A stretch of DNA of 64,000 nt, from positions 1-64,000 of the forward strand of contig NZ_QYYD01000002.1 in NCBI RefSeq assembly GCF_003591005.1. Reading direction: 5' to 3'. The notes under the pieces are model-generated. The model worked only from the letters and a program-made list of their open reading frames with translations. It searched no databases and was not told where the DNA came from. The stretch is from Rhodopseudomonas palustris (GTDB lineage Bacteria > Pseudomonadota > Alphaproteobacteria > Rhizobiales > Xanthobacteraceae). Shown in pieces: positions 17,160 through 25,111 of this stretch (position 1 is its first letter; the number at the start of each line of letters is the position of its first letter). A program made the position numbers and the translations under genes.

Positions 17160-18794
17160 TCACACCCGCCCATGCCGCGCCGCCCGCTCCGCGATCGTGT
17201 CGCGCAGCACGATCTTCTGGATCTTGCCGTTGGCGTTGCGCGGCAGCGGTTCCGAGCGGATGATGATGCTTTCGGGCACCTTGTAGTCCGACATCCGCGC
17301 CGCGCAGTAGGCGGCGACGTCGCGCTCGTTCAGGCTCGCGCCTTCACTCGTCACCACGATGGCGTTGACGCGTTCGCCGAGCACCGGGTCGGGCGTGCCG
17401 ATGATCGCGGTCTCCAGCACACCGTCGATGCCGCAGATCACGTTCTCGACCTCGGCCGAGAAGATCTTGAAGCCGCCGCGGTTGATCATGTCCTTCTTGC
17501 GGTCGAACACCCGGACAAAACCCTCGGCGTCGACCGAGCCGATGTCGCCGCTGCGCCAATAGCCGTCGACGAACTCCGTCGCGTTGGCGTCCGGCCGCTG
17601 CCAATAGCGCGGCACCACCATCGGTCCAGCGATCAGCAATTCGCCGGGCTCGCCGGGCGCGACCTCGTGGTCGTCCGCATCGACGACGCGGACTTGCGCA
17701 TAGGGGATCACCTGGCCGACGCTGTCCATGTGATCGCGCCAACAGGCCTGCGGCATGATGGTGGTCGGCGAAGTGGTCTCGGTCGCCCCATAGGCATTGC
17801 GCAGCTGCAGCTGCGGCAGCCGCTTGCTCAGCATCTCGATGGTCGGCACCGGCATCGGCGCGCCGCCGAAACAGCCGATCCGCCACGCGGAGAGATCATG
17901 CTGATCGAACTCCGGCGCCATCGCCACCAGCGTGTAGATCGCCGGCACCAGGATCGAGTACGTAATCCGTTCGCGGCTCGCCATCGCCAGGAAATCCGGC
18001 GTCTTGTAGGCCTGCCGCATCAGCACCACGCAGCCGCCGGCCGCCAGCGTCGCATAGGACACGCCGACGAGACCAGTGACATGCGACAGCGGCACCGCGA
18101 CAAGGCCGCGATCGTGTTCGGTGAGGTCATGCGCGCGTGCGAACGCGTAGGCCGAGTGCAAAATGCTGAGATGCGTCAGCTCGGCGCCCTTCGGCTTGCC
18201 GGTGGTGCCCGAGGTGTAGAGGATCACGGCGGTGTCGTCCTCGTGCAGCGGCGCCGGCGCGACATCGGCGGCATTTGTCGCGAGCAGATCGTCGAACGGC
18301 CGCGCGCCGGTCGCGCTGCCATGCGCGACGAAGCGATGCGTCAGCTCGGGCGCTTCGGTGGCGGACGGAATCTGGTCGGCCAGCTCGGCCTCGAACACCA
18401 GCAGCCTGGCGCCGCTGTTGCCCAGCAGAAATTCCAGCTCGGCCTTGCGCTGCCTTGTGCCGATCGGCACCAGCAGCGCGCCGATCCGGTTGCACGCCAG
18501 CGTGACGGCGAGGAATTCCCAGCAATTGCCGAGAAACAGCGCGACGCGGTCGCCGCGCGCGATGCCGAGCGAGGTCAGCGACCCTGCGATGCCGCGCACC
18601 ACACCATCGAGTTCGCGATAGCTCAGCGTGCGATCGTCGACGATCGCCGGGCGGTCGCCGAACCGCGCCACCAGGTCGTCGAACATCGCTGCCAGATGCG
18701 GCGGCCGATCGGCGAAGCACAGCATCGTCAGGTCGCCGTAATGGGTTTCGCGGCGCAGTTCGCCGCCGATGCCGGGCTCCGCCCAGAAAGTCAT
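17160..18794 (-). CDS. Acyl-CoA synthetase / AMP-dependent ligase
   Basis: ATP-dependent acid:CoA ligase of the ANL superfamily, 544 residues. The AMP-binding P-loop-like motif YTSGTTGKPKG is at 193-203, an A5-type GATE segment follows at about 343, the A7 region reads YWRSGDIG, and the catalytic lysine lies in PRNANGKIQK near the C-terminus. It activates a carboxylic acid (fatty, aromatic or dicarboxylic) to its CoA thioester, and the substrate is not identifiable by eye. ATG 18794 is preceded by GAGGA at a spacing of 7-8 nt. An open frame extending to 19025 lacks coding character. The two acyl-CoA dehydrogenase genes downstream suggest a link to acyl-CoA catabolism. Confidence 0.9.
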   Translation of the reverse strand: MTFWAEPGIGGELRRETHYGDLTMLCFADRPPHLAAMFDDLVARFGDRPAIVDDRTLSYRELDGVVRGIAGSLTSLGIARGDRVALFLGNCWEFLAVTLACNRIGALLVPIGTRQRKAELEFLLGNSGARLLVFEAELADQIPSATEAPELTHRFVAHGSATGARPFDDLLATNAADVAPAPLHEDDTAVILYTSGTTGKPKGAELTHLSILHSAYAFARAHDLTEHDRGLVAVPLSHVTGLVGVSYATLAAGGCVVLMRQAYKTPDFLAMASRERITYSILVPAIYTLVAMAPEFDQHDLSAWRIGCFGGAPMPVPTIEMLSKRLPQLQLRNAYGATETTSPTTIMPQACWRDHMDSVGQVIPYAQVRVVDADDHEVAPGEPGELLIAGPMVVPRYWQRPDANATEFVDGYWRSGDIGSVDAEGFVRVFDRKKDMINRGGFKIFSAEVENVICGIDGVLETAIIGTPDPVLGERVNAIVVTSEGASLNERDVAAYCAARMSDYKVPESIIIRSEPLPRNANGKIQKIVLRDTIAERAARHGRV

Positions 18795-19261
18795 GCGCGT
18801 GTCCTCGTGGTCGTTTCTTCTCGGCCGCGCGGCGTGTCCGCTGCGGTCCGGCACCGGCTCTGCGGTGGTGCCAGGGGAGATTATCCCGGCGGATGCGCTC
18901 ACCGCCAGTCCGCGCGTGACGTGGCGCGATCGATCCATCGATGGATTGAAGCGAAGCCGTCGCCTCGACCGCGGAATCGTCATCCTGAGAGGCCGGCCTG
19001 AAATGCGCTGTTCAGGTTCGGGCACTTGCCTCTCCCCGCGTCATGCCCGGCACTCGGGTCCGGCTTCGCCGGCCCGAGCACAGGCTCTTGTGCCGGGCAT
19101 CCACGCCTTGCGGGCGGAAATGCAGAAAAGGCGTGGATGGCCGGGCCTTCGCCGCGCCGAAGCGGCTACGGCCGCGCAGGCGGGACCAGCCCGGCCATGA
19201 CGAAGTTTGTGAGCAACTCCGAAAAGGTGGGACCGGCCTGAGATCGGCCGGTCCCGGGATC
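18795..19261. repeat. Intergenic region with a long palindrome at 19040-19202
   Basis: No gene is seen in these 467 bp. 19040-19202 is an expanded copy of the ATGCCCGGC/GCCGGGCAT family. It contains an extra internal hairpin (CTTCGCCGG/CCGGCTTCG-like) not present in the shorter copies at 14294 and 34358. The 18795-19039 part upstream of the ligase gene shows no clear promoter. Confidence 0.7.
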
Positions 19262-20608
19262 TTACTCCGCCGCCTGCAAGATGCCGCGCGACTTCGCGAT
19301 CGGGTCGGCGACGGTGTCGATCGCCTCCATCGACTTCTCGAACGGCACGAAATCGTCGTCCATGATTGCGCGCGGGTTGAAGCTTTCCTCGGCGATGACG
19401 CCGTGCACGCGGCGGCGCTGCATGCCCATGTTGCCGCCGTCATAGATCGGCAGCACCGAGGCTTCGCGCAGATACTTGCCGAATTTGTATTCGGTGGACA
19501 GGCTGTTGACGCCGACGATCTGCATGCATTTGTAGACGCACTCGAACATCGTCTCGGTCACGTTGATCTTGCACATCGCGCCGAGCAGCTCGGCGTGCTG
19601 CGCGTGCTTGTCGAGATAGTCCGCCGCACGCCACGAGAAGTAGCGGGCGGATTCGATCTTCGCCGCGATGTCGCCCATGATGTAGCCGGCATTCTGGAAG
19701 CGGATGATCGGCGTCAGCGATCCGGCAGTGTTCTTCTTGAGGAACGCGAGGGCGTCCTCGTAGGCGGCGCGCGCCACGCCGACGGCGGCGATGGCGGCCA
19801 CCGGACCGGACCAGGCGAAGTTGCGGTTGATGACGAAGTCACCGTTGCCTTCGGCACCGGGCAGCAGATTGTCGACCGGCACCTTGGCGTTGTCGAAGAT
19901 CACCAGCGCGTTCGAGGTGGTGCGGTGGCCTTCCTTGTCGAGAAATTTCCAGGTGATCCCCGGCGTGCCGCGTTCGACCACGATCGCTGAGAGCCCCTGG
20001 GTTCCGCCGACGCTGCTGTCGGTACGAATGATCGCTGTCTGCGTATTGCTGCCGAGGCCGTCCCAGCCCGCCGACGACGACCATTTCTTCTTGCCGTTGA
20101 GGATGAAGTAATCGCCGTCGCGCACCGCCGTCATGCCGATGCCGGCCTTCGGCAGCGGGCTGTCGAAATTCGCGGTGCCGCCGGTGCCGCCGGGCGGTTC
20201 GCCGGCCGTCCAGGCGCTCAGATAGGTGCCGGTCGGGTCGGAGGTCGCCGCGCCGATGAAGCGCTTCTTCTGTTCCTCGCTGCCGTACCAGGCGACGGGC
20301 ATCAGGCCGAGGCCGTTGCACAGCACGGTGCAGGCGAAGCCGGGATCGACGGCGCAGATTTCCTCGGCCGCGATCACGAAATCGAGGCACGACAACCCGC
20401 CGCCGCCGTACTCCTTCGGCAGCATCGCCATCGCGATGCCGGCCTTGTAGGCCTCGACATAGGCGCCCTTGGTCATCTGGTAGGCCAGCATCGGATCAGG
20501 CTCCTTGTCGGCCGCTGGTATCACCGGCGCCAGGACTCCTTCGGAGAAGTCCCGCGCCATCTTCTGGATCTTGCGCTGCTCCGCCGACATCGTGAAATCG
20601 ATCGCCAT
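19262..20608 (-). CDS. Acyl-CoA dehydrogenase family protein (paralogue 1)
   Basis: FAD-dependent dehydrogenase-like protein of 448 residues. An N-terminal helical domain (1 to about 140) is followed by a middle beta domain with the LSAWTAGEPPGGTGGTANF segment, then a C-terminal helical domain. At the position where most acyl-CoA dehydrogenases carry the catalytic glutamate (YEGT), this protein reads YDGGN with D390. It is about half identical to the 21456-22799 product by eye. The gene shares an intergenic region with the Fe-S-type regulator at 20863 (divergent). An AAACTGTTT dyad at 20728 also appears upstream of the paralogue. Substrate unknown. Confidence 0.85.
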   Translation of the reverse strand: MAIDFTMSAEQRKIQKMARDFSEGVLAPVIPAADKEPDPMLAYQMTKGAYVEAYKAGIAMAMLPKEYGGGGLSCLDFVIAAEEICAVDPGFACTVLCNGLGLMPVAWYGSEEQKKRFIGAATSDPTGTYLSAWTAGEPPGGTGGTANFDSPLPKAGIGMTAVRDGDYFILNGKKKWSSSAGWDGLGSNTQTAIIRTDSSVGGTQGLSAIVVERGTPGITWKFLDKEGHRTTSNALVIFDNAKVPVDNLLPGAEGNGDFVINRNFAWSGPVAAIAAVGVARAAYEDALAFLKKNTAGSLTPIIRFQNAGYIMGDIAAKIESARYFSWRAADYLDKHAQHAELLGAMCKINVTETMFECVYKCMQIVGVNSLSTEYKFGKYLREASVLPIYDGGNMGMQRRRVHGVIAEESFNPRAIMDDDFVPFEKSMEAIDTVADPIAKSRGILQAAE

Positions 20609-20721
20609 TCGCGTTCTCCCACTGTGCTGATTACTGATCGTTGCAGACGAAGAGCCCGGCGCCCCGCTTCAACACCGCCATCATCGGCCGCGGGCGGCAA
20701 ACGACAAGAAGATGTTTTAGG

Positions 20722-20740
20722 CAGTAAAAACTGTTTAAAC
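20722..20740. promoter_or_regulatory. Overlapping dyads between dehydrogenase 1 and the regulator
   Basis: CAGTAAAAACTG (20722-20733), AAACTGTTT (20728-20736) and GTTTAAAC (20733-20740) overlap in an AT-rich patch of a GC-rich gap. The 9-mer AAACTGTTT is the reverse complement of AAACAGTTT at 22824-22832 upstream of the second dehydrogenase. It is the likeliest binding site of the adjacent regulator. Confidence 0.5.
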
Positions 20741-20862
20741 TGGCTATTAGCTTTTTGCGCGTGCACGCTGTCGGGGTTTTGTGCAGGATGTGGCCGAAAT
20801 TCACGCAGCGGCGATGACGGTCTTGGGTTACATCTGGGGCAAGGGCTGAGCGGAGGCGATTG

Positions 20863-21492
20863 GTGATAGTCGGCGATACCCAGCAGAAGCTGCTGGCGAA
20901 ACTTCTGGAAGTGAAAGCCGGATTGACGATCGACGAACTGGCGGGCGCGGTGGACCTCACCCGCAGCGCGGTGAAGCAGCATCTCGCCGGCATGGAGCGC
21001 TCCGGCTACGTGCAGCACACCTCGTCGAAGAGCGGCGGCCGGCCGCGCTTTCTGTACACGCTCACCGACAGCGGGATCGATCTGTTTCCGAAGCGCTATT
21101 CATGGTTCTCGCGCGTCATGTTCGAGAGCCTGCGCAAGAAGATCGGCGCATCGAAATTCGGCGCCTACATGTTCGAACTCGGCGTCGACATGTCGTCGGC
21201 CGCAATTCCGCGTCTGGTCGGCAAGACCAGGGTCGAGCGCGTCGTCGAGATCGTGAAAATCATGAACGAGACCGGCTTCGCCGCGCGGGTGATCTCGCCC
21301 GGCAAAGGCGAGAAGCTGCCGCGCATCGAGTGCAAGAACTGCGTGTTCCACGATCTGTCGAAAGACTATGTCGAGGTCTGCCAGTTCGATCTCGGATTTC
21401 TCTCCGGCCTGATGGGCGCGCCGATCGAGCATCAGGAGTGCATGCAGCGCGGCGGTCAGGCCTGCAGCTTCAGGTTCTTGCCGACGGCCTGA
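20863..21492 (+). CDS. Winged-helix regulator with Fe-S-type cysteine cluster
   Basis: A 209-residue regulator of the SufR-like group (COG2345 type). The N-terminal HTH (about 20-50, ELAGAVDLTRSAVKQHLAGM) is followed by a wing with SGGRPRFLYTLTDSG. The C-terminal half has C157-x2-C160-x12-C173-x19-C193-x7-C201. The C-x12-C element matches the first pair of SufR, a [4Fe-4S] sensor, so cluster binding is inferred. GTG 20863 is preferred over the TTG at 20860 because GGAGG at 20852-20856 gives a 6-nt spacing. It is divergent from dehydrogenase 1, and its 3' end overlaps that of dehydrogenase 2 by 37 bp. It probably controls both. Confidence 0.85.
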   Translation: MIVGDTQQKLLAKLLEVKAGLTIDELAGAVDLTRSAVKQHLAGMERSGYVQHTSSKSGGRPRFLYTLTDSGIDLFPKRYSWFSRVMFESLRKKIGASKFGAYMFELGVDMSSAAIPRLVGKTRVERVVEIVKIMNETGFAARVISPGKGEKLPRIECKNCVFHDLSKDYVEVCQFDLGFLSGLMGAPIEHQECMQRGGQACSFRFLPTA

Positions 21493-22799
21493 GTCTCCGG
21501 CGGCGGCGCCGTCTTGGCGAACGGCGTCGCGGCCGAGCGTGAGATCGCGCGCGGATCGAAATCGGGGCTGGCCATCACGGCGCAGATCTTGCGCATCTGC
21601 ATGCCGAGATTGCCGGCATCGTAGAGCGGAAACACGGCGGCCTCGCGCAGATAGCGCTCGAGCGGCAGCGACCGGTCGAGCGCGTTGACGCCGACCACCT
21701 TCATCGCCTGAAACACCGCGTTGAACAGCATCTCGCTGCAGAACACCTTGGCCATCGGGCCGATCGCATGGCCGTCGGCGTTGTGCAGATCGTGATAGTG
21801 TGCCGCCTTCCAGGCGAAGGCGCGGCCGGCCTCGACCTTCATGGCGACTTCGGCGAGCGTGTAGGCGACCGCCTGATGCGTGATAATCGGCTGGTCGCCG
21901 CCGCCGGTGTGCGTCTTGGCCCAGCTCAGCGCGTATTCGTAAGCCGAGCGCGCGACGCCGACCGACGCGATCGCCGCCACCGGGCCGGACCACGTGAACG
22001 CCTTGTTGATCACCAGATCGCCGTCCCCGATCGCGAACGCGTTCTCCTCCGGCACCCGGCAATCCGAGAACACGACGGAATTATTCTGACACAGCCGGTG
22101 GCCGAGCTTCGACACCGGCCGCTCGTAGGAAATCCCGCCGGTGTTGCGCGGGACCACGATCGCGCTGAGGCCGCGCGAGCCCGCGGCCTGCGGATCGGTT
22201 CGCACGATGCATACGTTGACGTCCGCGCCGCGCAGGTCCCAGCCGCCGGCGTTCACCGGCCACAGCTTGCGGCCGTTGAGAATGTACTCGCCGTTCTTGC
22301 GGTCGTGCTGCGCCGTCAGTCCGATGCCGGCCGGGTAGGCCGCGGCGCCGTCGAAATTCGCCGTACCGCCGGGATTGCCCGGAGCTTCGCTCACCGTCCA
22401 TCCGGCCAGATACTCACCCCGCGGATCGCTGGTCGCCTGCGGCAGCCATTTCTGCTTCTGGCTCTCGGAGCCGAACCACACCAGCGGCATCAGGGCCAGC
22501 CCGTTGACGAGCAGGATGGTGGCGAAGCCGGGATCGACGGCGCAGATCTCCTCGACCACGATCTGCAAATCGAGATTGGAAATCCCGCCGCCGCCGTATT
22601 TCTTCGGGATGAAGCCGGTGGCGAAGCCCAGCTTGTAGCTCTCGACGTAAGCGCCCTTGACCGCCTGGAAAGCCCGTTGCGGATCGCTCTCCTCGTCGGC
22701 GGCGTTCACGAGCGGCGCGAGGATGTCGTTGGCGAATTCGCGGGCGATGCGTTGCAGGCGTCGCTGATACGAGGTCAGCGTGAAGTCGATCGCCATCAT
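21456..22799 (-). CDS. Acyl-CoA dehydrogenase family protein (paralogue 2)
   Basis: Paralogue of the 19262-20608 product with 447 residues and the same domain order. Shared marks include KGAYVESYKLGFATGFIPKK, the GGTANF segment of the middle domain, and YDAGN (D394) where the usual catalytic Glu would be. Two adjacent ATG codons (22799 and 22796) follow a GAGGG site. The gene overlaps the 3' end of the divergent-side regulator by 37 bp (convergent). Both paralogues lack an adjacent ETF or hydratase gene. The family also contains aliphatic and alicyclic acyl-CoA dehydrogenases, and the Asp hints at an unusual substrate, but this is inference. Confidence 0.85.
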   Translation of the reverse strand: MMAIDFTLTSYQRRLQRIAREFANDILAPLVNAADEESDPQRAFQAVKGAYVESYKLGFATGFIPKKYGGGGISNLDLQIVVEEICAVDPGFATILLVNGLALMPLVWFGSESQKQKWLPQATSDPRGEYLAGWTVSEAPGNPGGTANFDGAAAYPAGIGLTAQHDRKNGEYILNGRKLWPVNAGGWDLRGADVNVCIVRTDPQAAGSRGLSAIVVPRNTGGISYERPVSKLGHRLCQNNSVVFSDCRVPEENAFAIGDGDLVINKAFTWSGPVAAIASVGVARSAYEYALSWAKTHTGGGDQPIITHQAVAYTLAEVAMKVEAGRAFAWKAAHYHDLHNADGHAIGPMAKVFCSEMLFNAVFQAMKVVGVNALDRSLPLERYLREAAVFPLYDAGNLGMQMRKICAVMASPDFDPRAISRSAATPFAKTAPPPETQAVGKNLKLQA

Positions 22800-22823
22800 C
22801 CCACCCTCTGGCGGTTCTACTTA

Positions 22824-22832
22824 AAACAGTTT
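22824..22832. promoter_or_regulatory. AAACAGTTT dyad upstream of dehydrogenase 2
   Basis: A 9-bp dyad, 25 bp before the dehydrogenase 2 start codon, in the sequence TTAAAACAGTTT. It is the reverse complement of AAACTGTTT at 20728-20736 by the regulator. At this distance it would overlap the core promoter, which fits repression. Confidence 0.45.
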
Positions 22833-23054
22833 CACATATCTAAAGTCGTGCGGCATGGCGGTAATGTGTGCAGGCCGTTCCAATTGCGGGCAGCTCGCGC
22901 AGGTCGCGCTGATGTCTCGCCCGGCCATCGCAGCCGGACCGGTGCGCGTATCGATCAGCTCGCCCATCTGGGCCGGCGCCGGATTGCGTCTCGCTCCAGG
23001 CCGAAGCAATCCTATATTGGGGTGGCGGCACCGAACCGGCGGGGCTGCTCCAAG

Positions 23055-23660
23055 ATGCGCTATCACAGCGCTTGGGTGAACGACCCGGAGAGGGGATGCG
23101 AGTTGCGACCATCGGTGCTGGCGGCGGGTGGAATTGTGGTGCGACGCGGCGACGCGCCGCTGTTCGCCGTGGTCCGCATGCGCAAACGTGGTGACTGGGT
23201 GCTGCCGAAGGGCAAGCTCGAGCCCGGCGAAACGACGCGCCAGGCCGCCGAGCGCGAAGTGCTGGAGGAAACCGGCCACCGCGTCGCCGCCGTGCACGAC
23301 TATCTCGGCACGCTGGCCTATGAGGTCGGCGGCCGTTCCAAGGTGGTGCACTTCTGGCGGATGGAAGCGGAGGCGGCGCCGAGCCGGCCGCTGATGAAGG
23401 ACATCCGCGCCGTCGACTGGCTGCCGCTCGACGCGGCCCTCGCACGGCTGACGCGGGCATATGAGCAGGCGTTCCTGGCCGAAGTCGGTCCGCGGGTGCT
23501 CGCGGCGGCGACCGCTTTGGCGCCGGAGCTTGCCGCGGCCGACGAGGGCATCGCCGACCTGCCCGACGCACCGTCGCTGGCGCTGGAGCAGCCGATCGAC
23601 GGCGAGGCGCGGATCGGCCTGCTGCAACGGCTGCGCGCCTGGCTGCGCGGCCGCGGCTGA
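23055..23660 (+). CDS. Nudix hydrolase
   Basis: A 201-residue Nudix protein. The Nudix box occupies 53-74 with the canonical pattern G-x5-E-x7-REVLEETG, preceded by WVLPKG (48-53), which resembles the diphosphoinositol/Ap4A-type subgroup. It hydrolyses a nucleoside-diphosphate-X or similar pyrophosphate. The substrate is not predictable. The C-terminal 80 residues are Ala/Leu-rich and lack known motifs, ending in an arginine-rich tail. ATG 23055 is the first good start in a frame that stays open far upstream. A shorter start near the RPSVLAAGG segment is possible. Confidence 0.85.
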   Translation: MRYHSAWVNDPERGCELRPSVLAAGGIVVRRGDAPLFAVVRMRKRGDWVLPKGKLEPGETTRQAAEREVLEETGHRVAAVHDYLGTLAYEVGGRSKVVHFWRMEAEAAPSRPLMKDIRAVDWLPLDAALARLTRAYEQAFLAEVGPRVLAAATALAPELAAADEGIADLPDAPSLALEQPIDGEARIGLLQRLRAWLRGRG

Positions 23661-23765
23661 GGGCGACGAAACAATCATTTGATTTGGCTCAATCCGGGGT
23701 AGCTGCGCCCGCCTATCGTTCGCGAAACGCTGCCGTTTGGTGGCAGGCGATCGGGAGGAGTAGGC

Positions 23766-24161
23766 ATGGGGCAGGCGACCAGCCAGGCAGCTCGGGCCAG
23801 GGCGGCGGACGGGCCACCCGGCCGGCGCAAGATCTTCGGCACGCCGATCTTCGGCCCCGAAGCGGCGCAGAAGGGCTACGCCCTCAACAAGATGTGCTTC
23901 TCGTTCAACGATGCCGGCAACCGCGCCGAATTCGTGCGCGACGAGGCGGCGTATTGCACGCGCTACGGCCTGACGGCGGCGCAGACCGAGGCGCTGCTCA
24001 AGCGCGATCTCTTGAAGCTGCTCGATCTCGGCGGCAACGCCTACTACCTGGCGAAGTTCGCCGGCATTCTCGGGCTCAACATGCAGGACATCGGCGCGCT
24101 GCAGACCGGACTGACGGTCGAGCAGTTCAAGGCGAAGCTGATCGCGGCGAGGGATAGCTAA
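23766..24161 (+). CDS. ligA: Protocatechuate 4,5-dioxygenase alpha subunit-like
   Basis: A small helical subunit of an extradiol dioxygenase, 131 residues, matching the LigA family: KMCFSFNDAGNRAEF, then LLDLGGNAYYLAKFAGILGL. In LigAB this chain caps the active site of the beta chain, which cleaves protocatechuate or a related catechol acid between C4 and C5. A strong GGAGGAG site precedes ATG 23766. The stop TAA overlaps the ligB ATG by one base (TAATG), so translation is coupled. The partner gene is interrupted, so this subunit may be orphaned. Confidence 0.9.
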   Translation: MGQATSQAARARAADGPPGRRKIFGTPIFGPEAAQKGYALNKMCFSFNDAGNRAEFVRDEAAYCTRYGLTAAQTEALLKRDLLKLLDLGGNAYYLAKFAGILGLNMQDIGALQTGLTVEQFKAKLIAARDS

Positions 24162-25018
24162 TGGCGACGATCATCGGCGGCCTCGCCGCATCCCATGTGC
24201 CGGCGATCGGCGTCGCGATCGCCAAAGGTCTGCAGAAGGACCCCTATTGGGCGCCGTTCTTCGACGGCTTCGAGGCGCCGTGCCGCTGGCTCGACGCCAA
24301 CAAGCCGGACGCCGCGGTGGTGATCTACAACGATCACGGGCTCGCCTTCTTCCTCGACAAGATGCCGACCTTCGCGGTCGGCGCCGCCCCCGAGTATCGC
24401 AACGACGACGAAGGTTGGGGCATCCCGGTGCGCCAGCCGTTCCGCGGCGACACCGCGCTGTCGTGGCACATCATCGAGACGCTGGTCGGCGCCGAGTTCG
24501 ATCCTGTCACCTGCCAGGAGATGCTGGTCGACCACGCCTACAGCCTGCCGATGGAGCTGTTCTTCCGCGGGCGCGCCCACGACATCCCGACCGTACCGGT
24601 GGTGGTCAACACCGTGCAGCATCCGCTGCCGTCGCTGCGGCGCTGATACAAGCTCGGCCAGGCGATCGGCCGCGCCATCGAAAGCTATCCGGAAGATCTC
24701 AAGGTGGTGGTGATCGGCACCGGCGGGCTGTCGCATCAGCTCGAAGGCGAGCGCGCCGGCTTCATCAACACCGCCTTCGACCGCCGCTGCATGGACGCGA
24801 TGACCGGCGACATCGACAGCCTGCTGGGCATCGACCCGCACCAGCTGGTCGAACTCGCCGGCAGCCAGGGCGTCGAAGTCATGAACTGGGTCGCGATGCG
24901 CGGCGCGCTGCTCGGCGACGTCACCGAGCTGCACCGCAACTATCATCTGCCGATCTCCAACACCGCGTCGGGCATCATGTTGCTGGAGAACCGGCCGAAG
25001 CTGGCAAGGGCGGCGTAG
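24161..25018 (+). pseudogene. ligB: Protocatechuate 4,5-dioxygenase beta subunit-like, interrupted by UGA at codon 162
   Basis: The frame encodes a 285-residue extradiol ring-cleavage dioxygenase (LigB family) but has an in-frame TGA at 24644-24646. Before it come the metal ligands H12 (ASHVPAIG) and H59 (YNDHG). After it, the frame continues with intact family sequence, including GGLSH (H192, catalytic His equivalent) and E239, the third metal ligand equivalent, then NTASGIML to the stop at 25018. The family residue before YKLGQAI is usually Cys, so TGA replaces a Cys codon. A truncated product would lack the catalytic His and Glu. Options are a recent nonsense mutation, a sequencing error, or UGA recoding as selenocysteine (unlikely). 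Confidence 0.8.
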
Positions 25019-25032
25019 CCACTCGTCGCCGC

Positions 25033-25068
25033 CGTCATTGCGAGGAGCGAAGCGACGAAGCAATCCAG
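25033..25068. repeat. Half palindrome, CATTGCGAG family
   Basis: A single arm of the CATTGCGAG...CAATCCAG repeat without its partner, between ligB and the P450 gene. It may be a decayed copy. Confidence 0.7.
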
Positions 25069-25111
25069 CGACAACAAACAACGCATTGCTATCACCCGAG
25101 GAAACATCGCC

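Noticed and set aside
23055-23660. Very long frame running from about 21768 into the Nudix gene
   Set aside because: The part before 23055 is antisense to dehydrogenase 2 and is not coding. Only the segment from ATG 23055 has a recognisable domain.
24644-24700. Selenocysteine insertion element after the ligB UGA
   Set aside because: Only a 5-bp CGGCC/GGCCG stem with an 8-nt loop is seen, which is common by chance in this GC-rich sequence, and the apical loop lacks the expected features. Kept only as an open question.
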